Positions 8,246 to 17,447 of a stretch of 64,000 bases of DNA are shown in pieces. The DNA is from Lachnospiraceae bacterium. GTDB taxonomy: Bacteria > Bacillota > Clostridia > Lachnospirales > Lachnospiraceae. Each line of letters opens with the position of its first letter. The first letter of the stretch is position 1. Below the pieces are notes generated by a model. It did no database searches, was not told the origin of the DNA, and saw nothing but the letters and a program-made list of their open reading frames with translations. Both the position numbers and the translations under genes were made by a program. The stretch spans positions 62,001-126,000 of the forward strand of contig JAGAJL010000026.1 of the NCBI GenBank assembly GCA_017626095.1, read 5' to 3'.

Positions 8246-8986
8246 TTACGTTTTTTGCATAAGCAAGAGTCTCTTTTCCTTGCTTTCACGTAAAATCATT
8301 TCATTTAATCCGATGATCGTATTTATCGGAGATCGGATTTCGTGACTCATACTGGCAAAAAAGCTCACCCTCGAATCACTGAGCTGCTCCAGCTCTTTTT
8401 TCTGTAGCTCAACCATCTGCTGTTTTTCGGAATACGTACGAATATTGAACTTAACCATAACACCGATGGCAAATCCGGTTGCAATTACAGAGAAAGCCGA
8501 ATCAAACATAATAGCTTCTCGGCTTGGCAGAGGTGTTAATATATCCCGAATATAATATGCAACAAAATAGCATGAGATATTTACCACTACGTCCAATACA
8601 ATAAACACATACATGGTTATCCCATCAAACATCAGAAACGTGTAAATCAAATTGATACAAAGCCAAATGGCTGAACCACCGATTACACCACCATTTAAGA
8701 AAAATATATTGGGAAATACAATGACTAATAAAACCAGTCCCAAAAGAACTCCGGCTAAATCCACTCTTCGAAAACGAACAGATATAACAAGAGCAACCAC
8801 TGTCACTAAAAATAAAATCAGTAAATTTACCATCATCAATGGTTCTTTTAGAAAAGGAAGTGTTTCCATCAATCCCAAAAAAGCACAAAACAATATCAGT
8901 AAGCTGATTACACAGAAAAATCTTTCTCTGATATCATCCCGTTCTCCCATTAATACTGCACGTAACTCTTTAAAGAAAGCTTTCAT
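8246..8986 (-). CDS. Histidine kinase N-terminal fragment
   Basis: 246 residues: about six membrane segments (residues 22-190), then a HisKA dimerisation helix with the H-box FFASMSHEIRSPINTIIG. It stops by frameshift shortly after the H-box, so there is no ATPase domain and it cannot autophosphorylate. The start and ribosome site are intact (GGAGGC before the ATG), and the start lies only three bases after the stop of the intact hybrid kinase at 8990. A truncated membrane product may still be made. Confidence 0.65.
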   Translation of the reverse strand: MKAFFKELRAVLMGERDDIRERFFCVISLLILFCAFLGLMETLPFLKEPLMMVNLLILFLVTVVALVISVRFRRVDLAGVLLGLVLLVIVFPNIFFLNGGVIGGSAIWLCINLIYTFLMFDGITMYVFIVLDVVVNISCYFVAYYIRDILTPLPSREAIMFDSAFSVIATGFAIGVMVKFNIRTYSEKQQMVELQKKELEQLSDSRVSFFASMSHEIRSPINTIIGLNEMILRESKEKRLLLMQKT

Positions 8987-8989
8987 TTG

Positions 8990-11737
8990 TTAATTGCCTC
9001 CTTTCAAATCATTACGTAATACTTCCAAATCGTAACCGGCGGCAAAATAATCATCCTGATTGATTTTCCTGCTGATTTTATCCAATTCGCTTTTCTTGGT
9101 ATTCTCACCGATTTTGTACCGTCCAAGTTCTTCAACAATATCAAGCATTTCTTCTTTTCTCAGACTATACATGGCATCTTCGAATTTTGCATATAAGGTA
9201 TCAAAGGTTTCTATCGTCAAAGACTGTTTTCGAGAATCAACCGGTTGTTCTTTTGACACCTCTCCACTGCTTGATTCTTCTGCTAATAATTTGTTAACGT
9301 ACTCTTGCTTTTTAAGCTGTTCCATTAGATTTTCATATTCATTAAGAACACTTTGATGGTATTTTTCAATTACTTCATATCGGCCTTCTTTTCCGGCAAA
9401 CTCCAACTCTCTTGCCCGGTCAGATAAACGCATGGCACCAATACTCTTCATGGTACTTTTCAATGCGTGAATCTTAATGACATAATTCTCCCAGTCTTTC
9501 TTTTGGAACAACTCAGTCAGCAACGCTGCATTTTCTTTATAACCTAGGACACATTCAGCCAGAATCATATAGAATCCCTCTTCGCCGCCACAATAAAGCA
9601 TTCCTGTTTCTTTATCGATTTCTGTTAATTCAAAGCTATCTGTTGTTTCCTGCTGTTGCACAATATCCTCAGCATCATCAAAAATCATTTTTTCCGGCGG
9701 AAGGTTTTTTCTTAATACACGTTCAAGCACTGACAATTCGACCGGCTTTTCCAAAAAATCAGAAAATCCTTCTGATAAAAACATCTTACGGCTACCGGCA
9801 ACCGCATTGGCAGTCAATGCAATAATCGGCACCCGCTGATAATAACTGCCGACTTTTTCACGGATACGATGCGTAGTTTCCACACCGTCCATTTCCGGCA
9901 TCATGTGATCCATAAAAATAAAATCAAAATCCATGCTTTCCACTTTTTCCAATGCTTCCGAACCGCTTAATGCCTTTGTAACGCTGATTTTAAATTGAGA
10001 AAGAATATTTTCGATCACACGGATATTCATAATATTGTCGTCTACAACCAGCACATGTGCACCGGGAGCCGTAAAGCGCTTGCTCTTAATCGGCTTATCG
10101 GCATGCGAACTGTCATATTCCTTATTCAAGGCAGCTACAACAGATAAAGAATATACCGGACGGTACATGATTAGTGCATTCTCATATTTCCGGTTTGTCA
10201 CAGCATTTCTCGGAACGGAAATCATCAGTTTGGTCCGTAAAGCTATTGCATCGAAATAGCGGGGATCTTCCTCATATTCAACATCTGTAATAAACACATG
10301 CGTATAATGCTTTGCTTTCATACGCCGTTTCATCTCATCCAGATTCTTGCATAATTGCCATGAAACGGGAATATTCTTTACCATATTTTCGATTTGTGTC
10401 GTAAAAGCATCACGGGAACCAGGTCTTGCCTGATGCTCAATATTGAAATAGCAGGCAATACTGATTTCATCCGCATTTTTCAATACTGCCACAGGCTGGT
10501 CTTTTACAATTTTCTGTGGAACAACAAAAGTAAATACACTTCCCTGTCCCTCTTTACTGTTAACGGTAATAACACCGCCTAATTTCTTGGCAAGCAGATA
10601 ACTGATTGCCAATCCAAGTCCAACTCCGCCTTCCTGTCGATTACGGCGGTTATCCAACTGTCCGAAGCCGGTAAAGAGATTTTCCCTGTAGTCCTCGCGC
10701 ATTCCGATTCCGGTATCGGTAATGGAAATGGACAGATTAATACCATAACTCTCTCTTCTTCCACTGACCTTTATGCCAATATATCCGGAATGGGTAAATT
10801 TTACCGCATTGCTAACCAGATTCATGATGATACGGCGGATTTTCTTTTCATCACCTTCCAACAATGCCGGAATAGTTGTATCAAAATCCACAACTACATC
10901 CAAATCTTTTTCCTCAACCGCCGCCATTGTCATGTTAATAACATCATTAATCGTGGAAGAAATATTATATACTTCTTCTTCCAGATCCATTTCACCAGTC
11001 TGGAGCTCCGAAAAGTCAAGAATATCATTCACCATCGACATCAGTTTTTTGCTTGCCACCTGAATGTTATAGATTTCTTCTTTTATGACATTCAGATCTG
11101 TCTGTTTCTGCGCCATTTCACTCATGCCGTAGATGGTATTTAGCGGTGTACGTATTTCATGGCTGATATTTGCCAGAAAATCATCCTTGCTACGCTCAGC
11201 TCTCGCCATATCCTGAATAATCTGCATAGACTTTGCTGAACTTGCATTTCTCTGGCGCACCCATACCTGCAACAAAACAATATAGATGAATATATTTGCA
11301 ATCTGTGGCAGAGCCTGATGAAAATCATCAATCTGCATATTCTGCTTTCCTTCTACGACAAAAATGACAAGCAGGAATATCTGGACAATATTGGTAATCA
11401 CAACCAGATCGGTAATTGCGTACATGGAAATGACCGCACCGATAATAAAAAACGGCGGAATGATATTAATAAAGTCTTTCGAAAGGATAGCATAGAGAAA
11501 AAAGCATAATAATATCAGCAGGGTTGTGAAAAGCGCCCGCATAGCATAGGTTTTATATCGCATGAGAAATAAAGCCCATGCTGTCACAAGGCTAAGTCCA
11601 ATGATAATAATAACCCAGGCATCCCACTTATGAGAGATGCCGACATAACTCATCAAAAAACTATAAACGGTAAAAAAAATCAATACAAAATGTTCAATTT
11701 TTCTTTCCTGCTTTTCATTTGCAATATAATGCTCCAA
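8990..11737 (-). CDS. Membrane hybrid histidine kinase (HisKA-HATPase-REC-Hpt)
   Basis: A 915-residue multi-step phosphorelay kinase. Order: six or so N-terminal membrane segments (about 15-165), HisKA with LANISHEIRTPLNTIYG, HATPase with NLVSNAVKFTHSG (N box), DTGIGM (G1) and GVGLGLAIS (G2), a divergent receiver-like segment without the phospho-Asp, and a true receiver with FIFMDHMMPEMDG. A C-terminal histidine phosphotransfer domain carries IHALKSTMKSIGA. No extracytoplasmic sensor domain is evident, so the membrane part itself may sense. The start is TTG with AGAGGG six bases upstream. It follows the MCP gene in the same direction and may feed phosphate to CheY or the HD-GYP receiver; that link is an inference. 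Confidence 0.9.
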   Translation of the reverse strand: MEHYIANEKQERKIEHFVLIFFTVYSFLMSYVGISHKWDAWVIIIIGLSLVTAWALFLMRYKTYAMRALFTTLLILLCFFLYAILSKDFINIIPPFFIIGAVISMYAITDLVVITNIVQIFLLVIFVVEGKQNMQIDDFHQALPQIANIFIYIVLLQVWVRQRNASSAKSMQIIQDMARAERSKDDFLANISHEIRTPLNTIYGMSEMAQKQTDLNVIKEEIYNIQVASKKLMSMVNDILDFSELQTGEMDLEEEVYNISSTINDVINMTMAAVEEKDLDVVVDFDTTIPALLEGDEKKIRRIIMNLVSNAVKFTHSGYIGIKVSGRRESYGINLSISITDTGIGMREDYRENLFTGFGQLDNRRNRQEGGVGLGLAISYLLAKKLGGVITVNSKEGQGSVFTFVVPQKIVKDQPVAVLKNADEISIACYFNIEHQARPGSRDAFTTQIENMVKNIPVSWQLCKNLDEMKRRMKAKHYTHVFITDVEYEEDPRYFDAIALRTKLMISVPRNAVTNRKYENALIMYRPVYSLSVVAALNKEYDSSHADKPIKSKRFTAPGAHVLVVDDNIMNIRVIENILSQFKISVTKALSGSEALEKVESMDFDFIFMDHMMPEMDGVETTHRIREKVGSYYQRVPIIALTANAVAGSRKMFLSEGFSDFLEKPVELSVLERVLRKNLPPEKMIFDDAEDIVQQQETTDSFELTEIDKETGMLYCGGEEGFYMILAECVLGYKENAALLTELFQKKDWENYVIKIHALKSTMKSIGAMRLSDRARELEFAGKEGRYEVIEKYHQSVLNEYENLMEQLKKQEYVNKLLAEESSSGEVSKEQPVDSRKQSLTIETFDTLYAKFEDAMYSLRKEEMLDIVEELGRYKIGENTKKSELDKISRKINQDDYFAAGYDLEVLRNDLKGGN

Positions 11738-11796
11738 ACTAAAACCCTCTACTTAAATTAATATGATACCGTAATGTAACAATCTGTTGGCATCAT

Positions 11797-11819
11797 GGGG
11801 CAAAATATCTTTTGCTCCC
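11797..11819. other. Stem-loop between MCP and hybrid kinase genes
   Basis: GGGGCAAAA and TTTTGCTCCC pair around a short loop in the 88-base gap. No T-run follows on the minus strand, so a full intrinsic terminator is doubtful. It may be an mRNA-stability or processing hairpin that separates expression of the chemosensory genes from the kinase. Confidence 0.35.
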
Positions 11820-11826
11820 GACATTA

Positions 11827-13179
11827 TTAATATTTTCCAAATCCTTCACCGAGCGAAATAATCTGCTCATTTCGATGAGATGTTGAAGAATAATTTGTTT
11901 TGCTGTATCCGGTTCCGGATGTTCTATTACTTCCATCTAACTGATATACGGAAAGCAGATCTCGCATACGCTTTGCCTGACTGGACAGTTCCAGACTCGC
12001 TGCCGCACACTCTTCACTCGTTGCGGAATTGTTGGATACTACCTGAGATACCTGTGATACAGCCTGATCAATCTGTTCAATAGCTGTAGCCTGATAATTG
12101 GACGCTTCTGCAATACCATTGATGATGTTTTCACTTTCGGAAACCACGGTTGAAATCTCTTCGATGGATTTCATCGTATCATCTGCAATGGTAGTACCCA
12201 TATGAATCTTTTTAATCGAATCTTCAATCATCTCGGCAGTTTCTGCTGCTGCAGCAGAGCTCTTTGCTGCCAGATTACGAACCTCCTCAGCAACTACAGC
12301 AAATCCCATTCCGGCATCACCGGCTCTGGCTGCTTCCACTGCTGCGTTTAATGCCAAAATATTGGTCTGGAATGCGATATCATCAATGACTTTGATAATC
12401 TTTGAAATATTTTCAGAAGAAATATTGATTTCATTCATAGCGGATACCATTTCTTCCATCTGTTCATTTCCTTTTTTCATGCTGACAATTGCTTTGGAAA
12501 CAAGATCTGCTGCTTCATCTGCTTTTTTGGCATTATTTTTTGTTTTTTCCGCAATATCATCAATAGAAGCCGTAATCTGTTCGATCGCACTCGCCTGTTC
12601 GGTAGATCCCTGTGCCAAAGCTTCACTCGCAGACGCAACTTCACCTGCAGAAATTTCTACCTGTACGGCTCCTTCGCGAATCTGCAGAAGGGAATCTCTG
12701 TTATGTTCCACCAGTTGTTTTAATGAATTTCCCAAGAGATCACTCTCACTTTTGGGTTTCACATCAACCATCAGATTTCCATCTGCCACTTCTTCCATAA
12801 TGGCAGCTTCTTCTTTATTGTTGTGAATCAAGCGATTAAATTCATCAATAACAGCGCCAAACTCATCATTATTTATCTTTTCCAGTTTTTCAGTAGCGCT
12901 TCCGTTGGCAAGCTCTTTGCTGGCAGACGCAATCATAGTAAGATTAACGCGTACCGAACGAAACACAAAACTAACGATTACCGTCATAAATATAACTAAG
13001 AAAACAACTTCAAACAGTATAAAGCCACTGCATATTCTACTATACTTTTCTGCTTCCAGACCATCCAGTTTTGATGCGTGTATAACGGAATACAATGCAC
13101 CTCCCAGCATGGCTATAATTGCAACATCAATTGCAAAAAAACACCCCATCAGCTTTTTACGAAATGTAACATCTTTCAT
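11827..13179 (-). CDS. Methyl-accepting chemotaxis protein without a sensor domain
   Basis: 450 residues. Two membrane segments (about 10-32 and 50-72) are joined by an outside loop of only some 17 residues, followed by HAMP ([20 protein letters not shown] region) and a full signalling hairpin with the conserved tip [20 protein letters not shown], which binds CheA and CheW. Lacking a ligand-binding domain, it probably senses membrane state or a partner. No C-terminal CheR-tethering pentapeptide is seen. It follows cheW by 12 bases and is the last chemosensory gene of the operon. Confidence 0.92.
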   Translation of the reverse strand: MKDVTFRKKLMGCFFAIDVAIIAMLGGALYSVIHASKLDGLEAEKYSRICSGFILFEVVFLVIFMTVIVSFVFRSVRVNLTMIASASKELANGSATEKLEKINNDEFGAVIDEFNRLIHNNKEEAAIMEEVADGNLMVDVKPKSESDLLGNSLKQLVEHNRDSLLQIREGAVQVEISAGEVASASEALAQGSTEQASAIEQITASIDDIAEKTKNNAKKADEAADLVSKAIVSMKKGNEQMEEMVSAMNEINISSENISKIIKVIDDIAFQTNILALNAAVEAARAGDAGMGFAVVAEEVRNLAAKSSAAAAETAEMIEDSIKKIHMGTTIADDTMKSIEEISTVVSESENIINGIAEASNYQATAIEQIDQAVSQVSQVVSNNSATSEECAAASLELSSQAKRMRDLLSVYQLDGSNRTSGTGYSKTNYSSTSHRNEQIISLGEGFGKY

Positions 13180-13191
13180 GATTTATCCTCC

Positions 13192-13698
13192 CTACTCTTC
13201 TGTGTCATCGGCTTCACTCTCGCCGCTTACCTGTTCTAAAATAACCATATCATCATGTAACAATTTATCCGGATCCAACAGTAATTTCACTGAATCCCCA
13301 ACCTTTCCGATTGCATATACATAGCGATCCTGCTGTGATTTAACCTGCTTTGCGATCGTTGGAGAAGGCATCAGATTTTCTTCTGATATTTCAACAACCT
13401 CGGCTATTTTTTCTACAATCAGACCAACAACCGTACTGTTTACATTAATCACAATGATACAGGTTCGATCATTGTATTCAAAGGGCTCCTGTCGAAAGCG
13501 TAATCTGACATCAATAACCGGAATTATCTTTCCTCGCAGATTAATCAACCCTTTAATATAATCTTCTGTTTCCGGAATGACTGTGATTTCCTGCAACACA
13601 ATGATTTCATTCACATATTCAATCTTTAATCCGAAACACTCTTTCCCGGACATGAAGGTTACATACTTTTGTTTCTTTACTTCCTTTTGTTCTTCCAT
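13192..13698 (-). CDS. cheW: Chemotaxis coupling protein CheW
   Basis: 168 residues forming a single CheW (SH3-like) domain that links receptors to CheA. Typical blocks are KYVTFMSGKECFGLKIEYV, the YIKGLINLRGKIIPVIDVRLRF strand pair and CIIVINVNSTVVGLIVEKIAEV. The start at MEEQKEVKKQ is chosen because AGGAGG sits seven bases before it; an upstream in-frame ATG at 13734 lies within the cheA 3' end and lacks a ribosome site. The C-terminal tail is very acidic (GESEADDTEE). Confidence 0.95.
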   Translation of the reverse strand: MEEQKEVKKQKYVTFMSGKECFGLKIEYVNEIIVLQEITVIPETEDYIKGLINLRGKIIPVIDVRLRFRQEPFEYNDRTCIIVINVNSTVVGLIVEKIAEVVEISEENLMPSPTIAKQVKSQQDRYVYAIGKVGDSVKLLLDPDKLLHDDMVILEQVSGESEADDTEE

Positions 13699-13708
13699 GG
13701 AATACCTC

Positions 13709-15901
13709 CTATTCTTCCAGCAGGCCTGCCGCATCCAAAATCAATGCGATTCTGCCGTCTCCAAGCTGCGTACAACCTGACAAGCCTTTCACTTTCTTGA
13801 TATAATCCGGAATGGGTTTGACTACAATCTCCTGTTTGCCAATCAAATGGTCCACAAACAGGCATACACATTCTTTATCAACTTCAATCATTACAATCAT
13901 GCCGTTTGTGATATCGGTTTCACAATTTTCCACATGATACCAGTCGCCCAGTCGAATAATGGGATAACCTTCACCCCGAATCATAACAAATTCTTCTCCA
14001 TTGGGCTTGGTAACCACAGATTCGGCTTTTACATTGATAAATTCTTTGACCACACCGGTTTCGATGACAAATGTATTATTTCCGACCTGCATAACAATTC
14101 CATCGATGATTGCCAATGTCAACGGAATTTTCATGGTCATAATACTACCTTTTCCGGGGGTACTGTCAATATCTAACACACCACCAATTGCCTGAATATT
14201 GGATACAACCACATCCATTCCGACACCACGTCCGGACAATTCCGTCACCTTGTCATTTGTGGAAAACCCGGGTAAGGTAATCAACTGATATACCTCTTTA
14301 TCCGGATAAGAACTATCCAGTCTGGTAGGATCCAAAAGTTCATGTTTTCTTGCCTTTGCTATGATTTTTTCACGATCTAACCCGCCGCCGTTATCCTGCA
14401 CACTAATCCATACTTTTCCGGATTCTGTTTTTGCAGATAAGGTAATCCGTCCTTTTTCTGTTTTTCCTTTTGCTACACGTTCCTCTGCTGTTTCAATTCC
14501 GTGATCAACAGAGTTACGAACTAAATGCATTAACGGATCTGAAATATGCTCAATTATATTTTTATCTACTTCCGTGGTATCGCCAATCATCTCAAACTCA
14601 ATGTCTTTTCCGAGCTTTCTGGAACAGTCAAAAACAATCCGGTTCATTTTCTGGAAGGTTGCAGTTAACGGAACCATTCTCATACTCATAATGACATCCT
14701 GCAGATCCGTAGCAATTTTTACCATCTGCCCGGCTGCCTTATGGAAGTTATCTAACTTTAATCCGGGAACCTTTAAATCTTCATTTTGTAATACCACCGA
14801 TTCCGAAATAACAAGTTCTCCTATTAAATCCATCAGTTGATCCATTTTTCTTACATCGACACTGATAAAAGAAGTCTTTTCAGCCTTTTTAACTTTATCC
14901 TTTGCCAGTTTTTTCGATTTACCGGGACCTTTGGATTCAATAACGAAATCACCGGGTTCAATCTTCTTTTCAGGCTCCTTCTTTCCTTCACTAGCAGGGA
15001 CAATCACAAAATCGCCGGATTCGATTCCGTTTTCCTGCATTTCTCTCTGTGCCGCAGCCTTCTCTATGTCTTCTACATTGGATTCCAAATCAATCCGGAT
15101 CTCTGCACCAAAACTGTCAAATCCCATCTGGAACTGACTGGCCGTACATTCCGCAATCTCCACTTTCTGGATATCGTATCCTTCTTTGATCAGCTCATGA
15201 AGTTCTTCTTCGCCACTCTGTGTCTGTAACAGAATCTTAAATCCGTTTTCCTGAATCTCTTCACCACTGTGTTCATCGGAAATCAAGTCTTCCGGAAAAT
15301 GCAACAGGTCTTCCGCAATATCTTTCAATCCAAATACAATCTTATAGGCATGTACATTAACCATTTCCACTTCCGGTGCAAACATAATATAAATCCGGTA
15401 AAAATGACTGTTACTTGTCGCCATTGGTGCAATATAGAACTGTTGAGGCTCAACATGTACATTTTCTTTGATAACCTCATCTTTATCTTTTTTACCTTTT
15501 AAGGAAGATAAAAACCGATCTAACTCGGCAACAATTTCTTTTGAACTGCCATCTGCCTGTTCGCCATCTGCAAGCTTGTCCATTTCGGCATTAATAAAGT
15601 CCGAAACCGTCAAAACATGTTCAACCAGCTTAAGATGCGGGATATTATCCGGATGTGATTCCCTGATATAGAAGAAAATATCTTCCAGCTTATGAGAAAC
15701 GGTAGTAATTTCATCAAACATCATAATCCCGGATGAACCTTTGATGGTGTGCATGGTACGGAATATTTCATTGATCGCATCATCATCAAAACAGTCTGCA
15801 TCACGCTGCTCTAAAACCGTATCCTGAAGCTTCTCTAATAACTGGCGATTTTCAAAGAGGTACATATCAAGCATACCATCTAAGTTAAACTCTTCTGCCA
15901 T
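13709..15901 (-). CDS. cheA: Chemotaxis histidine kinase CheA
   Basis: 730 residues with P1 to P5 layout. The phosphotransfer domain carries His51 in FRTMHTIKGSSG. A middle region (about 160-290) is probably the response-regulator-binding P2 part, with a charged repeat linker containing three similar copies of GDFVI (about 297-325). The dimerisation helices, then HATPase (LVRNSVDHGIE N box, VQDNGGG G1, LSGRGVGMDVV G2) and a C-terminal CheW-like P5 complete it. GAAAGGAG precedes the ATG. The triplicated linker segment is a minor oddity. Phosphate would go to CheY and the CheB receiver encoded next to it. Confidence 0.96.
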   Translation of the reverse strand: MAEEFNLDGMLDMYLFENRQLLEKLQDTVLEQRDADCFDDDAINEIFRTMHTIKGSSGIMMFDEITTVSHKLEDIFFYIRESHPDNIPHLKLVEHVLTVSDFINAEMDKLADGEQADGSSKEIVAELDRFLSSLKGKKDKDEVIKENVHVEPQQFYIAPMATSNSHFYRIYIMFAPEVEMVNVHAYKIVFGLKDIAEDLLHFPEDLISDEHSGEEIQENGFKILLQTQSGEEELHELIKEGYDIQKVEIAECTASQFQMGFDSFGAEIRIDLESNVEDIEKAAAQREMQENGIESGDFVIVPASEGKKEPEKKIEPGDFVIESKGPGKSKKLAKDKVKKAEKTSFISVDVRKMDQLMDLIGELVISESVVLQNEDLKVPGLKLDNFHKAAGQMVKIATDLQDVIMSMRMVPLTATFQKMNRIVFDCSRKLGKDIEFEMIGDTTEVDKNIIEHISDPLMHLVRNSVDHGIETAEERVAKGKTEKGRITLSAKTESGKVWISVQDNGGGLDREKIIAKARKHELLDPTRLDSSYPDKEVYQLITLPGFSTNDKVTELSGRGVGMDVVVSNIQAIGGVLDIDSTPGKGSIMTMKIPLTLAIIDGIVMQVGNNTFVIETGVVKEFINVKAESVVTKPNGEEFVMIRGEGYPIIRLGDWYHVENCETDITNGMIVMIEVDKECVCLFVDHLIGKQEIVVKPIPDYIKKVKGLSGCTQLGDGRIALILDAAGLLEE

Positions 15902-15928
15902 ATACAGCTCCTTTCTATACTAATAAGA

Positions 15929-16321
15929 CTATACTAATCCAAGCTTTACCAAAGCCTGCTCAAATCGATCCTGGTCAATTGGTTTTCCGGAATAAATGGT
16001 ACATCCCAAATCAAATGCCATTTTTACATTTTTTTCATCATTCAGCGCTGTTGCCATAATTACTTTCGCTGCCTTTTCGGGCGGAATCTCCATCTGCTTT
16101 TCCAGATTTCGGATTCCCTTCAGAGCCTGATAACCATCCATAACCGGCATCATAATATCCAGACAAACCAAATCATACGGTTCGCCTTCTTCCAACGCCA
16201 TCATAAAAGCATCCACAGCCTCCATTCCATCTACCGTAACATCGCATTCACCGTATTTGGACAAAAAGCCTGTCATAAATTTGCGAGTCACAAAATCATC
16301 TTCTGCTAATAAAATTTTCAT
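15929..16321 (-). CDS. cheY: Chemotaxis response regulator CheY
   Basis: 130-residue single receiver domain: acidic pair EDD (7-9), phospho-acceptor Asp55 in VCLDIMMPVMDG, switch residue in IMATALND and the conserved lysine in YSGKPID. There is no output domain. The start MKILLAEDD is set by AAGGGGAT about eight bases upstream; a longer frame upstream overlaps cheB and is a shadow. It sits between cheB and cheA. No flagellar genes are present in the window, so the target of this CheY is not shown. Confidence 0.93.
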   Translation of the reverse strand: MKILLAEDDFVTRKFMTGFLSKYGECDVTVDGMEAVDAFMMALEEGEPYDLVCLDIMMPVMDGYQALKGIRNLEKQMEIPPEKAAKVIMATALNDEKNVKMAFDLGCTIYSGKPIDQDRFEQALVKLGLV

Positions 16322-16352
16322 ATTTCTAATCCCCTTCCTATTTTCATGGAAT

Positions 16353-17447
16353 TTAATTTTCTTTTTGCATCTGAGAAATAATACTATACGTTTTTCTTGG
16401 TATATTCTGCAATTTTTCCTGATAGTCCACAGCACCCATTTCATATGCCACGCACGGCATACCATACACAACACAGGTACTTTCATCTTGTCCGATGGTC
16501 TTAGCGCCTGCCCTTTTCATAGCCAAAAGGCCCTTGGCGCCGTCACCTCCCATGCCGGTCAAAATAATACCTACTGCATTTTTTCCGGCTTCTCTGGCAA
16601 CCGATTGGAACAATACCTCCACACTGGGTCTGTGACCGTTTACTTTTTCTCCGCGCTTTAGGACAATTTTATATTGATTGTTCGCGCGTACAATCTCCAT
16701 ATGCTTATCTCCTCCCGGAGCAATATATACATGACCGGGTAAAACAATGTCTCCGCTCTGTGCCTCTTTAACCGTTAAGCGGATATTGCTTCTTTGATTC
16801 AGCCGATCCGCATACATCTTGGTAAAACCTTCCGGCATGTGTTGCGTAACAACCACTCCCGGAATATCCGGTCCCAACTGTTCCAAAATAGAAGTCGTGG
16901 CTTCTGTTCCTCCTGTGGAAGCACCAATTGCAACAATCAGCTGTTCATCCCGCCGAAGTGAAACATTGGGCGAATTCTCGTCATCATTTGCCGCTATCGG
17001 TATTTTCGCATAATTTCCCTGTGTCAGAACCTTTTGTGCATAAGTCTTTCGGATTTTCGCCGTCGCCGCGACTTTGATTTTACCCGGAAGCTCTCTTTTA
17101 ACAAATTCATCCAATGCTTCTTTGTTAGTCGTCAATGGTTTTGCCACAAAGTCTACAGCTCCCGCATTTAATGCATCAAAAACTCTGTTGCTCAAAGTAC
17201 TGATAACGATGGTATGCATCGGATACTGTGGCATAAGCTTTCTTAAAAATTCAATTCCGTCCATTTTCGGCAACTCGACATCCAACGTCATAACATCCGG
17301 TTTATATCGGATGATGGCATCTCTTGCTTCAAACGGATCACTCGCAACAGCCACAACTGTTAGTTCCGGATCCATATTGATATATTTTACCAGTAGCGAA
17401 CGAAACATCAGCGAATCTTCCACTACCAAAACTTTTATTTTCTCCAT
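16353..17447 (-). CDS. cheB: Protein-glutamate methylesterase CheB
   Basis: 364 residues: an N-terminal receiver with phospho-acceptor Asp56 (MTLDVELPKMDG), then the methylesterase domain with the catalytic Ser in GASTGGTEAT, His in TQHMPEGFT and Asp in GMGGDGAKG. It demethylates and deamidates receptor glutamates for adaptation. The start overlaps the end of cheR by 13 bases, implying coupled translation of the two adaptation enzymes. Confidence 0.96.
   Translation of the reverse strand: MEKIKVLVVEDSLMFRSLLVKYINMDPELTVVAVASDPFEARDAIIRYKPDVMTLDVELPKMDGIEFLRKLMPQYPMHTIVISTLSNRVFDALNAGAVDFVAKPLTTNKEALDEFVKRELPGKIKVAATAKIRKTYAQKVLTQGNYAKIPIAANDDENSPNVSLRRDEQLIVAIGASTGGTEATTSILEQLGPDIPGVVVTQHMPEGFTKMYADRLNQRSNIRLTVKEAQSGDIVLPGHVYIAPGGDKHMEIVRANNQYKIVLKRGEKVNGHRPSVEVLFQSVAREAGKNAVGIILTGMGGDGAKGLLAMKRAGAKTIGQDESTCVVYGMPCVAYEMGAVDYQEKLQNIPRKTYSIISQMQKEN

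Larger units (their letters stand above)
6627..8986 (-). pseudogene. Broken histidine kinase-receiver-DegV fusion gene
   Basis: Three consecutive open frames read as one disrupted gene. Membrane segments and a HisKA domain run to a -1 frame change in an A/T run at 8274-8277. Restoring one base continues the text as ETLAYAKNVKNAGKMLLSLV. Near 8188-8193 most of the ATPase domain is missing, so text jumps from the end of HisKA (VNDILDVS) to the G2 region (EGSGLGLNITKQLV). A receiver domain and the start of a DegV domain follow, interrupted by a second -1 change in six A/T at 7251-7256; adding one base gives EEYGNFFAEQLTKAEEL and rejoins DegV. A kinase-receiver-DegV order is unusual. The internal ATPase deletion argues for real decay, although the two homopolymer indels alone could be sequencing errors. 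Confidence 0.75.

Noticed and set aside
12362-12826. Long plus-strand frame opposite the MCP gene
   Set aside because: Antisense shadow of a well-supported coding region with no ribosome site or recognisable family.
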